Shown: positions 39,966 to 48,184 of the stretch, one piece after another
How the letters are laid out: the number at the start of each line of letters is the position of its first letter
Numbering within the stretch: the first letter of the stretch is position 1
Source: an uncultured Oscillospiraceae bacterium
Lineage (GTDB): Bacteria; Bacillota; Clostridia; Oscillospirales; Oscillospiraceae
Length of the DNA stretch: 59,620 bases
Assembly (NCBI GenBank): GCA_947589745.1
Contig: CANQCS010000011.1
Span: 1 to 59,620, forward strand
Reading direction: 5' to 3'
Position numbers and translations under genes: made by a program
The notes under the pieces: generated by a model
What the model saw: only the letters and a program-made list of their open reading frames with translations
The model's database searches: none
What the model was told of the DNA's origin: nothing

Positions 39966-41378
39966 TCACGCCTCCTCGTACACGATCTTGTTCAGGGCGC
40001 TGATGTAGGCCCGGATGGACGCGCCGATGACGTCCGTGGAGATGCCGTTGCCGGAGTACAGCCTGCCGCCGGCCCGCAGCTTCACCAGGGCGGAGCCCAT
40101 GGCCTCCCGGCCCTCGGTGACGGCCTGGATCTGGAAGTCGTCCAGCTCGTAGTGGTGGCCGGTGATCTGCTCGATGGCCAGGAAAGCCGCGTCCACGGGG
40201 CCGTCGCCCAGGCCGGAGCCCTGGAGGCGCTTGCCGTCCTTCTCCAGGATGATGTTGGCCATGGCGGCGATGGTGTTGCCGTGGGTGATGACGTAGTTGA
40301 CAATGTGGTAGGCCGCCGGCACCTGCATGGCGGCGCTGGCGATGATGGCGTCCAGCTCCCGGGTGGAGACGAAGTGCTTCTTGGCGGCGATGCGCTGGAA
40401 GGACTCGTAGACCTTGGCGTTGTCCTCCTCGGTCAGGTCGTAGCCCAGGTGGCGGACCACCTTGACCATCTCGCCGATGTCGTCCCCGGCGGTGAGGCAG
40501 ACGGTGGAGGGGCCGTCGCTGACGCCGCTGTCGAAGGGGGAACCGGCGCTGCGCTCGCTCTGGAGCAGCCAGCGGGTCTGGGCGGCGGCCCGGGCCAGTT
40601 CGGTGGTGCGCAGGCCCGTGCGGATGCCCTTGCTGTCCCCCAGGGCGGTGATGTAGGCGGCCAGGTCCTCGGTGACGGGCACGTTCATAGGGGCGATGGC
40701 GGTCTTGATCACGTTGGCCCCGGCGTCGATGGCGGCGGCGGCGCAGGCCACGGCCATCTTCAGGCTGTCGCTGAGCTCCACGCCCAGGGTGGCCCTGTCC
40801 ATGCTGGGCACGTTCTCCCGGACGGCCTGCACGAAGGCGCCGCACTCGGCGGGGGTCATGATGCCGGCGCTGTCGCAGAGGGTGACGGTCTCGGCCCCGG
40901 CCTGGATGGCGGCCTCGATCATCTGGTAGAGGAAGGAGGTCTCGGCCCGGGTGGCGTCCGTGGCGGTGAGCTCCACCCGCTCGGTGTAGTAGCGGGCCTT
41001 CTTCACCAGGGCCACGATGAGCTCCAGCATGGCCGGGGCCTTGCGGTGGCACATGTACTCCATCTGCACGGCGGAGGTGGGGACGATGATGTGGAGGGCG
41101 GGCTTCCGGGCGGAGCGCACGCTGTCCCAGGCCTCGGCCACGCTGTCCTCGGTGAGGCCGGCGGCGGCGGTGAGCCGGGCGGAGGTGACGACGGAGGCGA
41201 TGGTCTTGTTGCTGAGCACATCGGCCTTGGGGTCCTGGATAGCGGGCAGCTCGATCTCGTCCACCTTCAGGCGGTCCAGGGTCCGGGCGATCTCCACCCG
41301 CTCCTTGAAGCTGAGGGCGGCGGCGCGGCTCTTGCCGATCTCCCGCAGGGTGATGTCTGAGATCCTGATGTTGTTCAT
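39966..41378 (-). CDS. LeuA/HMGL-like enzyme lacking the usual metal ligands
   Basis: The 470-residue product has the isopropylmalate/homocitrate synthase layout: N-terminal TIM barrel opening ISDITLREIGKSRAAALSF (about 6-24), VDEIELPAI, TDATRAETSFL, LCDSAGIMTP, and a C-terminal LeuA regulatory-type domain (about 350-470; GPVDAAFLAIEQI and GNGISTDVIGASIRAYI). The canonical TLRDG is TLREI here, and the metal-binding HxHND strand reads GVELSDSLKMAV (199-210) with no histidine. It is therefore unlikely to be an ordinary metal-dependent synthase. A T-box leader and perfect promoter precede it. It is co-transcribed with the TIM-barrel/acyl-CoA ligase fusion. Confidence 0.85.
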   Translation of the reverse strand: MNNIRISDITLREIGKSRAAALSFKERVEIARTLDRLKVDEIELPAIQDPKADVLSNKTIASVVTSARLTAAAGLTEDSVAEAWDSVRSARKPALHIIVPTSAVQMEYMCHRKAPAMLELIVALVKKARYYTERVELTATDATRAETSFLYQMIEAAIQAGAETVTLCDSAGIMTPAECGAFVQAVRENVPSMDRATLGVELSDSLKMAVACAAAAIDAGANVIKTAIAPMNVPVTEDLAAYITALGDSKGIRTGLRTTELARAAAQTRWLLQSERSAGSPFDSGVSDGPSTVCLTAGDDIGEMVKVVRHLGYDLTEEDNAKVYESFQRIAAKKHFVSTRELDAIIASAAMQVPAAYHIVNYVITHGNTIAAMANIILEKDGKRLQGSGLGDGPVDAAFLAIEQITGHHYELDDFQIQAVTEGREAMGSALVKLRAGGRLYSGNGISTDVIGASIRAYISALNKIVYEEA

Positions 41379-41439
41379 AGCGGTGGGTTCTCCTTGTCTT
41401 TTTTCGATATTAGACGGTCATAGGCGCTTTGGCGGGAAA

Positions 41440-41749
41440 TAGGCCCGGAACACAAAAACGCCCCGGGAGCAGCCTCCTGCCCCCGGGACGATAAAAGTCA
41501 CTTTACCGCGGTACCACCCGGTTTTACACATACGTGTACGCTCATAGGGCTCCAGCAAGCCCCTGCCCTGGTAACGGCGGCAAGGCCGTGATACCCTACT
41601 GGGGAAAGATTCCCGTTGGGGCATCCCGCTCCGGTGCCAGCCGTCCAGCCGCCGCTTCCCGGCTCGCACCAGCCGCCGGGTCTCTGAAAGCTGTTCCAGC
41701 AGGACATAACACCATCTGCGCGTTTATGCCTATCCTGTGTCTGCGACGC
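41440..41749 (-). promoter_or_regulatory. T-box riboswitch leader
   Basis: On the minus strand the leader contains the Stem I hallmark CAGAGACCCGGCGGCTGGTG, the antiterminator T-box core GGGTGGTACCGCGG (about 41507-41520) and a downstream terminator stem CCCGGGGGCAG/CTGCTCCCGGGG-type followed by GTTTTTGTG (about 41451-41490). T-boxes sense uncharged tRNA and switch on amino acid genes. I could not fix the specifier codon by eye, so the amino acid is not assigned. It controls the LeuA-like gene and the fusion downstream. Confidence 0.9.
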
Positions 41750-41779
41750 ATTATAGCATACGCGTTTGGCCGGTGTCAA
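41750..41779 (-). promoter_or_regulatory. SigA-type promoter for the T-box operon
   Basis: On the minus strand a perfect TTGACA and TATAAT separated by 18 bases, just upstream of the T-box leader. Confidence 0.9.
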
Positions 41780-41849
41780 GAGGGAATTTTTTGTCTTTCC
41801 CACAAGATGGGCAGTTGGAAAGGGGCCGCCAGGCCCTGGGGAAAAGCGT

Positions 41850-42600
41850 GGGGGCTCCGCCCCCACCGGGGCTGATGAGCACCCCCGATGGGTGCTCCCC
41901 CGGGTTACTTTTTGTGCAAACAAAAAGTAACCAAAAAATTGCTTAAGGGGCTGTCGCCCCTTAAGAATCCCCGGGGAGGACGGTTAAGGTCAGATGGATG
42001 GTGGAACTAGGGGCCAGAGAAAGCTTTCATCGGGGGTGCTGGTTTGTTTTTCCTTATTCTTACTGCTGGTTGCTCCGTTCCACTACGCAATTGACAGATG
42101 TATCTATTCGTTGTGTGAGGGACGGGATACTCTGCGCAGAGAGTTTAGTCAGGGTACGCACTGGGAATATTTCTCCTTGACTGCCGCCCTTTCCCCGCAG
42201 GGGAAAGGTGGCGCGGACGAATGGTCCGCGACGGATAGGGGGACCGTAGGGCTGATTGTGCAGTAACGAACAAACGGAACCAGCCCGAACAACACCCCCG
42301 ACAACCTCCGCGCCCTCAATTGCGTAGTGGAACGGAGCAATCAGCAGTCGGAATACGGCAAAAAAACAGCACTCCCCGATGAATGCTTTCCCTGGCCCCT
42401 AGTTCCATCAACCGTCTGCCCTTAACGTCATCCCCGGGGATTCTCAAGGGGCCCAGCCCCTTGAGCAACTTTTTGGGTACTTTTTGTTTGCACAAAAAGT
42501 ACCCCAGGGTGCCGGCAGGCACTGAAAAATAGAATAAGGGGTGGTAGGGGCCGGAGGCCCCTACTGATTGGCATTAGGGGGCTGCGCCCCCCACACCCCC
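41850..42600. repeat. Inverted-arm repeat element, copy E (symmetrical)
   Basis: This copy has two left flanks facing each other. From the left: hairpin GGTTACTTTTTGTG/CAAACAAAAAGTAACC, GGGGCCAGAGAAAGCTTTC, arm at 42068-42093; from the right, inverted: arm at 42317-42342, CGATGAATGCTTTCCCTGG, hairpin GTACTTTTTGTTTGCAC. The 220-base core has its own stems (TTTCCCCGCAGGGGAAA near 42190 and GCGGACGAATGGTCCGC near 42213) and no convincing gene. The right-flank block is absent. With the T-box leader it fills 41379-42648. Confidence 0.85.
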
Positions 42601-42648
42601 CTGGCGGCGGGACAAAAAGGGGGAAGGGAGCTTTCGCTCCCTCCCCTT

Positions 42649-43863
42649 TTAGTCCTCGCCGCCGAAAAACTTATCGTGTACGGCCCGGACCGCGTTGACG
42701 GCGTCGCCCTCGTCAATGAGGACCGACACACGGATCTCGCTGGTGTTGATCATCTGGATGTTGATGTTGGCGTCGTACAGCGCCTCGAACATCTTGGCGG
42801 CCACGCCCGGCGTGGTCATCATACCGGCGCCCACGATGGACACCTTGGCGATCTTGTCCTCCACCGTCAGGTGGTCGAAGCGAATGCTCTCCTTGTTCTC
42901 CTCCAGGACCTTCACGGCCTCTTCCACGTCCGCCTTGGGCAGCGTGAAGCTGATATCCTTGCTGGACTCCCGGCCGATGGACTGGATGATGGCGTCCACG
43001 TTGATATTGGCCCGACCCAGCAGGTCGAACACCCGGAACGCCACGCCGGGGCTGTGCTCCACGCCTACTACGGCGATCCGGGCGATACTGGTATCCTTCG
43101 CCACTCCGGCGATATTGGTCTTTTCCATCTTGGCAACCTCCTTGACCTTGGTGCCCGGCTTGCGCTCCAGGCTGGACACCACTTCCATATTCACGTGATA
43201 TTTCTTCGCCAGCTCCACGCTGCGGTTATGGAGCACCTGGGCCCCCTGGCTGGCCAGCTCCAGCATCTCGTCATAGGTGATCTCCGGCAGCTTCAGCGCT
43301 CCCGGCACGATGCGGGGATCGGTGGTGTACACGCCGTCCACGTCCGTGAAGATCTGGCACAGGTCCGCGTGGAACGCCGCCGCCAACGCCACCGCGCTGG
43401 TGTCGGAGCCGCCGCGGCCCAGGGTGGTCACGTCGCCGACGCGGTTCACGCCCTGGAACCCGGCCACCAGAACGATCTTGTTCTTGTCCAGCTCCCGCTG
43501 GATGCGGTCCGGCGCGATCTTGTTGATGCGGGAGTCCGAGTAGGCTCCGGTGGTGCGGATGCCCACCTGCCAGCCGGTCAGGCTGACCACCGGCAGGCCC
43601 ATGCCCTCCAGGGCCATGGCGCACAGGGCGATGGAGATCTGCTCACCGGTGCTGAGAAGCATATCCATCTCCCGCTTGGAGGCGTGGGGATTGATCTCCT
43701 TGGCCTTGTCGATCAGGTCGTCGGTGGTGTCGCCCTGGGCGGACAGGACCACCAGCACCTGGTTCCCCGCCCGGTAGGTATCGGCGATGATGCCCGCCAC
43801 GTTCCGGATGCGCTCCGCGTCCCGGACTGAGCTGCCGCCGAATTTCTGTACGATGAGTTTCAT
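42649..43863 (-). CDS. lysC: Aspartate kinase
   Basis: Aspartate kinase makes aspartyl phosphate, the entry to lysine, threonine and methionine synthesis. The 404-residue product has the N-terminal KFGGSSV (residues 7-13), LVAGFQGVNRVGDVTTLGRGGSDTSA-type core (near 132-157) and two C-terminal ACT domains (about 265-404) for feedback control. Length matches monofunctional, ACT-regulated enzymes. It follows hom by 59 bases on the same strand, and copy E lies beyond its stop. Confidence 0.97.
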   Translation of the reverse strand: MKLIVQKFGGSSVRDAERIRNVAGIIADTYRAGNQVLVVLSAQGDTTDDLIDKAKEINPHASKREMDMLLSTGEQISIALCAMALEGMGLPVVSLTGWQVGIRTTGAYSDSRINKIAPDRIQRELDKNKIVLVAGFQGVNRVGDVTTLGRGGSDTSAVALAAAFHADLCQIFTDVDGVYTTDPRIVPGALKLPEITYDEMLELASQGAQVLHNRSVELAKKYHVNMEVVSSLERKPGTKVKEVAKMEKTNIAGVAKDTSIARIAVVGVEHSPGVAFRVFDLLGRANINVDAIIQSIGRESSKDISFTLPKADVEEAVKVLEENKESIRFDHLTVEDKIAKVSIVGAGMMTTPGVAAKMFEALYDANINIQMINTSEIRVSVLIDEGDAVNAVRAVHDKFFGGED

Positions 43864-43922
43864 GTGGGTCTTCCCTTCTGATAGTTCTTACACTCCAGTA
43901 TAATCTTGACAGTGTTCTTTGG

Positions 43923-45089
43923 TCATTCCAGGACAGGCAGCAGCGCCGCCGCGCCCAGCTGCTCCGCCAGGGCCTTGGCCTCGCGTCCGGCCATGGGCCC
44001 CACGAGGTACGCGTCTTCTCCCACGCTCTGGCCCTCCGCCGGGGCCTCGCCGCCGCGGAGATACCACTTCATAGGCAGCTCCGCCTCCTGGTCGATGAGC
44101 CGGGCAGGCTCGCTCCAGCCCAGGTCCCGCCGCTTGGCCCGGTGCTCCAGGGCGTCCAGGATATCCCCCATGACGGCGGAGGCGGTGGGCAGGTCCCCGG
44201 CCCCGCGGCCGTAGAACATCACGTCGCCCACGGCGTTGCCGCGGATGAGGATGGCGTTGAACACATCGTCCACCGGGGCGATGGGGCTGGTCTCCGGCAC
44301 CAGATGGGGGGAGACGTAGGCGGCCTGCCGCCCGTCAGCCAGCTTCAGCGCACGGCCCAGCAGCTTGATGCGGTAGCCGGCGGCGTGGGCGATGTCCACG
44401 TCCTTCAGGTCCAGGCCCGTGATGCCCCGCATGGAGATGTCCTCAGGCCGGACCTCCCCGCCCCAGGCCAGGTCGGAGAGAATGCAGATCTTCCGCCCGG
44501 CGTCCAGGCCCTCCACATCGGCGGCGGGATTGGCCTCGGCGTAGCCCTTGGCCTGGGCCTCCTTCAGGGCGTCCGCAAAGGGCACGTTGTCCTGCACCAT
44601 GCGGGTGAGGATATAGTTGGTGGTGCCGTTGAGGATGCCCACGATCTCCTGGATCTGGTTCCCGGCCAGGCACTGGAACAGGGGCCGCAGCAGGGGGATG
44701 CCGCCGCCGACGCTGGCCTCAAAGAGGTAGTTGACGTTCTTCTCCTTGGCGATGGCCAGCAGCTCCTTGCCGTGGCTGGCCACCAACTCCTTGTTGGAGG
44801 TGACCACGTGCTTGCCCGCCAGCAGGGCCCGCCGGGTGAACTCCAGGGCTACCCGGGCCCCGCCAATGGTCTCCACCACCAGGTCCAGGTCCGGGTCGTT
44901 CTCCAGGACGGAGAAGTCCTTCACCGCGATATCCGCATAGGGTGTGTCGGATAAGTCCCGCACGTCCAGAATATACTTGAGGGTCAGGGGTTCCCCCAGC
45001 TTCTTCTCGATGACCTGGGCGTTCATGCGGAGCACCTCCGCCACGCCGCCGCCCACGGTGCCGAAGCCCATGATCGCAAAGCTTGCCAT
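43923..45089 (-). CDS. hom: Homoserine dehydrogenase
   Basis: It reduces aspartate semialdehyde to homoserine for threonine and methionine. The 388-residue product has the NAD(P) motif GFGTVGGGV (about 8-16), GILNGTTNYILTRM (near 170-183), the catalytic AEANPAADVEGLDAGRKICIL (near 205-225) and RGITGLD. Firmicutes enzymes usually end in an ACT domain near 430 residues; this one is shorter and its end (LPMKWYLRGGEAP onward) is only a reduced version. A separate ACT-domain protein is encoded just upstream. Confidence 0.96.
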   Translation of the reverse strand: MASFAIMGFGTVGGGVAEVLRMNAQVIEKKLGEPLTLKYILDVRDLSDTPYADIAVKDFSVLENDPDLDLVVETIGGARVALEFTRRALLAGKHVVTSNKELVASHGKELLAIAKEKNVNYLFEASVGGGIPLLRPLFQCLAGNQIQEIVGILNGTTNYILTRMVQDNVPFADALKEAQAKGYAEANPAADVEGLDAGRKICILSDLAWGGEVRPEDISMRGITGLDLKDVDIAHAAGYRIKLLGRALKLADGRQAAYVSPHLVPETSPIAPVDDVFNAILIRGNAVGDVMFYGRGAGDLPTASAVMGDILDALEHRAKRRDLGWSEPARLIDQEAELPMKWYLRGGEAPAEGQSVGEDAYLVGPMAGREAKALAEQLGAAALLPVLE

Positions 45090-45197
45090 ATCGTACTCTC
45101 TCCTTTTTCTTCTCTTAATGTTAAATGAATTTGTCTCTCTTTTTCCTATCCGCCGCCGCGTGCCTCGCGGAACCGGCGGAAATCAATCAAGCAGGCT

Positions 45198-45467
45198 GAC
45201 CGCGCCGTACAGAACTCAGTTCATTCTCCCCCACTCCCGCCGTCCGCCGCCAATGTGCGGCAGGCCGGGACCGATGGAGAAAAGCCGAGCCCCTCTGGAC
45301 GCGACGTATAGAACCCAGCCCCTTCTCCCCCACTCCCGCCATGCCGCCGTCACCGTGCGGCAAGCCGGGACCGATGGAGAAAAGCCGAACCTCCCTGGAC
45401 GCGCCGTATAGAACCAGCCCCTTCTCTCCCACTCCCGCCATGCCACCGTCACCGTGCGGCAAGCCGG
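45198..45467 (+). repeat. Tandem repeat with exact 100-base period
   Basis: Two full units (45198-45297, 45298-45397) and about 70 bases of a third, with GACGCG...CCCACTCCCGCC...CCGTCACCGTGCGGCAAGCC in each. The middle and last copies are almost identical. The CACCGTGCGG piece resembles the end of the family-2 repeat, whose hairpin follows at 45505-45537, so the array seems to have grown from that element's tail. It lies between hom and the ACT gene. The period is not a multiple of three, and no real gene is seen. Confidence 0.9.
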
Positions 45468-45484
45468 AGCCAAGCAGAGTGCAT

Positions 45485-45537
45485 CAGAGCGAAATTAAAG
45501 TTCTTTTTGCCTACTTTTTCTTTCAAGAAAAAGTAGG
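45485..45537 (-). repeat. Stop-abutting repeat (family 2)
   Basis: Hairpin CTACTTTTTCTTGAAAGAAA on the minus strand starts at the stop of the ACT gene and is followed by AAAAAGAACTTTAATTTCGC. The distal tail is replaced by the 100-base tandem array. Confidence 0.8.
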
Positions 45538-45978
45538 TCAGCCGGCGAGGATCTCGAATTTGACGACGCCGGAGGCGGAGGAGATGTGGGAAATGAGCTC
45601 CTCCAGGCTCTCCTGCATGTCGCTGGTCTCAGCGGAGATGGTGACGGCGGCGCAGCCGTTGGTGGGGATGGACTGGTTGATGGTCAGTATATTCGCGCCG
45701 CTCCCGGCAAAAATAGACAGGACGTTGCTGAGCACGCCGGGGTTGTCCTTGAGCATGGCGTAGAAGGTGATGATGCGGCCCACCTTCATGTTGTTGAAGG
45801 GCTGCACCGCGTCCTTGTACTTGTAGAACGCGCTGCGGCTGATGCCCGCCTGCCGGGTGGCCTCCCCTACCGTGGCCGCCTCGCCGGTCTGGAGCCGCCG
45901 CTTGGCCTCCACCACCTTAATGTAAATCTCCGGCAGCGCCTCGGCGGCCACAATGTAGTATTTTGTTTTGGTTCCCAT
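45538..45978 (-). CDS. ACT domain-containing protein (PheB/UPF0735-like)
   Basis: The 146-residue product has an N-terminal helix-turn-helix-like part (ATVGEATRQAGISRSAFYKYKD, about 34-55) and a C-terminal ACT domain (about 70-146, YAMLKDNPGVLSNVLSIFAG). Such proteins accompany hom and chorismate genes in Firmicutes and are thought to sense amino acids; PheB naming is historical. I chose the ATG at 45978, with GGAGG 12 bases upstream. It lies upstream of hom-lysC on the same strand but is separated by the 450-base repeat region. Confidence 0.9.
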   Translation of the reverse strand: MGTKTKYYIVAAEALPEIYIKVVEAKRRLQTGEAATVGEATRQAGISRSAFYKYKDAVQPFNNMKVGRIITFYAMLKDNPGVLSNVLSIFAGSGANILTINQSIPTNGCAAVTISAETSDMQESLEELISHISSASGVVKFEILAG

Positions 45979-46121
45979 AATGTCTGTGTTCCTCCTACGG
46001 TCACATGTCCTCAATCGGCGTTATTGTATCACAAGATTCGGCAGTTTACAACCGAAAGTGGCTCAAAAAATTTTACAAAATTTTTGATGACGCAAATAGA
46101 AATGGGGTGCAATTCAACGAT

Positions 46122-47186
46122 ATGACGCGGCAAAGTGTCTTTTGGCAGCGGGCAGCCGCCGCTCTGCTGTGGGCAGCGGGGGCGTTTGTGTTCTTCCGGT
46201 GGCTGCTGGCGCCGCTGCTGCCCTTCCTGCTGGCGCTGGGGCTCAGCGTCGTGACGGAGCCCTGGGTGGAGCGGGTGCGGAAGCTGCTGCGGGTGAGGCG
46301 GAGCTTTGCCGCCGGGGTGGTGACCACGGCGGTGCTGCTGGTGGCGGGCGGCGGCGCGGGGCTGGGGCTCATGCGGCTGGGGACGGAGCTGCGGGAATGG
46401 ACGGCGCGGCTGCCGGAGGTAATGGCGGGGTTCCCGGCGGTGTGGAACGGCTTTCTGGACCGGCTGGGGAACTGGTACGCGGCCAGTCCGGCCTTTGTCC
46501 GCAGGGCGCTGGACGCGCTGGCCCAGGCGCTGATGGACCGGGGGCCGTCTTTGGCGGTGGACGTGGGCGGATGGCTGATGGGGACGGCGTCCGGGCTGCT
46601 GTCGGCCCTGCCGGACGTGGGGCTCTTTCTGGTCACCACGGTGCTGGCGGCGTACTTCACCAGCCTGAGCTATCCGTCCATCCTGGCGTTTTTGAAGCGG
46701 CAGCTCCCTCCGGCCTGGCAGAGCAAGTGCCGGGCATCGGCGGCGTGCTTTCGGAGCACGGTGCGCAAGTGGCTGAGGGCGGAGCTGACGCTGATCGCCA
46801 CCACCTTCGGCATCCTGCTGGCAGGATTTGTGTGGATGGGGCTGGACTACGCGCTGCTGGCGGCGGTGTTCACCGCGGTGGTGGACGCCCTGCCGGTGCT
46901 GGGCACGGGAACGGTGCTACTGCCCTGGGCGGCGGGGTGTCTGCTCCTGGGGAACACCGGCCGGGGCGTCGCCCTGGCGGCGCTCTACGCGGCGGCCCTG
47001 CTGACCCACACCCTATTAGAACCCCGCCTGCTGGCGGGGCAGGCAGAAGTGCCGCCGGTGGCGGCGCTACTGGCCATGTACCTTGGTTTTTATTTCCTCG
47101 GGGTGGGAGGAATGGTGATGTTTCCGATCATCATGATACTGGTAAAACAGTTTCATGACGCGGGGATCATTGCTATCTGGAAATAA
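46122..47186 (+). CDS. ytvI: AI-2E family transporter, sporulation membrane protein YtvI-like
   Basis: The 354-residue product has seven to eight membrane helices and the AI-2E family C-terminal segment DYALLAAVFTAVVDALPVLG (about 245-264) with FLGVGGMVMFPIIMI. YtvI members are made during sporulation in Bacillus, but their job is unknown, and other family members export small molecules. I chose the ATG at 46122 (MTRQSVFWQRAAAAL); only a weak GGGGTG lies upstream. The gene is divergent from the ACT gene. Confidence 0.88.
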   Translation: MTRQSVFWQRAAAALLWAAGAFVFFRWLLAPLLPFLLALGLSVVTEPWVERVRKLLRVRRSFAAGVVTTAVLLVAGGGAGLGLMRLGTELREWTARLPEVMAGFPAVWNGFLDRLGNWYAASPAFVRRALDALAQALMDRGPSLAVDVGGWLMGTASGLLSALPDVGLFLVTTVLAAYFTSLSYPSILAFLKRQLPPAWQSKCRASAACFRSTVRKWLRAELTLIATTFGILLAGFVWMGLDYALLAAVFTAVVDALPVLGTGTVLLPWAAGCLLLGNTGRGVALAALYAAALLTHTLLEPRLLAGQAEVPPVAALLAMYLGFYFLGVGGMVMFPIIMILVKQFHDAGIIAIWK

Positions 47187-47249
47187 TCCCCTTCCAGGGG
47201 GGTCTGGGGGGGCGCAGCCCCCACAATGCTGTCAAAAGGGGCCTCCGGC

Positions 47250-48060
47250 CCCTTTCACCTCTTTATCTTCTCGCAGCTACGCCGCGCACCCTGGGTTACT
47301 TTTTGTGCAAACAAAAAGTAACCAAAAAATTGCTCAAGGGGGTTTGGCCCCCTTGAGAATCCCCTCCGTGTGGGAAGGGCGTTAAGGGCAGTTGGATGGT
47401 GGAACTAGGGGCCAGGGAAAGCTTTCATCGGGAGTGCCTCCTTGTTTTTCCTTAGTCTTACTGCTGGTTGCTCCGTTCTACTACGCAATTGATAGATGTT
47501 TCTTGTCGGGTCGTATACGGAAATCTATCCCTTGCGTAGTGGAACGGAGCAGGACGCAATCGGTTCGAGCCGTATACGGAAATGTATCAATTACGTAGTG
47601 GAACGGAGCAACCAGCAGTAGGTCAACGGACAAAACGACCAACGCACCCAATGAGCCCCTGCACCAGCGCTTCATTCTCCTTGGGGACATACTCAAACAG
47701 CCGCTTCGCCCCTATACACGGGACCCGGTTCAGTTTAGACCAAACCAACCACAGGGGGAGCGCAAAACCAAACAAAAAAATAAGGAAAGATTCTCAAGAA
47801 AACCATTCCTGGTTTTCTTGAGTGCACTTTTGGTTACTTTTCCTGCAAGGGAAAAGTAACCCCGTCGGGCCGTCCGGAGGACGGCCCTAGGGCTTGGGCC
47901 GCCGAAGGCGGCCTAGTGCCAGGGGCGCACCCATCGGGGGTGCAGATCAGACCCGGTGGGGGCCAGAGGCCCCCCTAGATGTTCCTCGGGGACATCGAGT
48001 CCCCTCGAAACATTTGACAGTTGCGCCTGCGGCGCAACTATCGTGGGGGCGGAGCCCCCA
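47250..48060 (-). repeat. Inverted-arm repeat element, copy F (three arms, no cargo)
   Basis: Left hairpin GGTTACTTTTTGTG/CAAACAAAAAGTAACC (about 47294-47323), stem CAAGGGGG/CCCCCTTG, left-flank block, arm 47466-47491, core with CGTATACGGAAATCTATCC, inverted arm 47532-47552, the core motif again, and a third arm 47588-47613. The right-flank block is shortened: the GCGGCG stem is replaced by an unrelated 20-base stretch. The block ends with the GGTTACTTTTCC hairpin (about 47830-47860) and GC palindromes. It fills the gap between ytvI and the acyl-CoA synthetase promoter. Confidence 0.88.
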
Positions 48061-48085
48061 CACCCCCGGTTTGACAAATTTTATG

Positions 48086-48114
48086 TTGATTTTAGTCATT
48101 AAAAGTGATAAATT
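48086..48114 (+). promoter_or_regulatory. Probable promoter for the acyl-CoA synthetase gene
   Basis: TTGATT, 17 bases, TAAATT in an AT-rich pocket right after copy F. A TTGACA at 48071 lacks a matching -10 at normal spacing. Confidence 0.55.
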
Positions 48115-48128
48115 ATATGTATCTCGCA

Positions 48129-48157
48129 CCGGGGCGCCGTGCAGGGCGCCCCTTTTT
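48129..48157 (+). terminator. Terminator-like hairpin between promoter and gene
   Basis: GGGGCGCC-GTGCA-GGGCGCCCC followed by TTTTTT is a textbook intrinsic terminator, yet it stands after the promoter and 28 bases before the acyl-CoA synthetase start, so it could act as an attenuator. The leader ahead of it is too short for a known riboswitch. Confidence 0.7.
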
Positions 48158-48184
48158 TGTGTTAGTGATGGAGGAGACATCAAA

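Noticed and set aside
37601-41360. Long plus-strand frames opposite the acyl-CoA ligase fusion and LeuA-like gene
   Set aside because: Both are antisense artefacts of GC-rich coding DNA with no recognisable motif.
42120-42270. A gene or known transposon in the core of copy E
   Set aside because: Only short hairpins and broken frames; no transposase motif.
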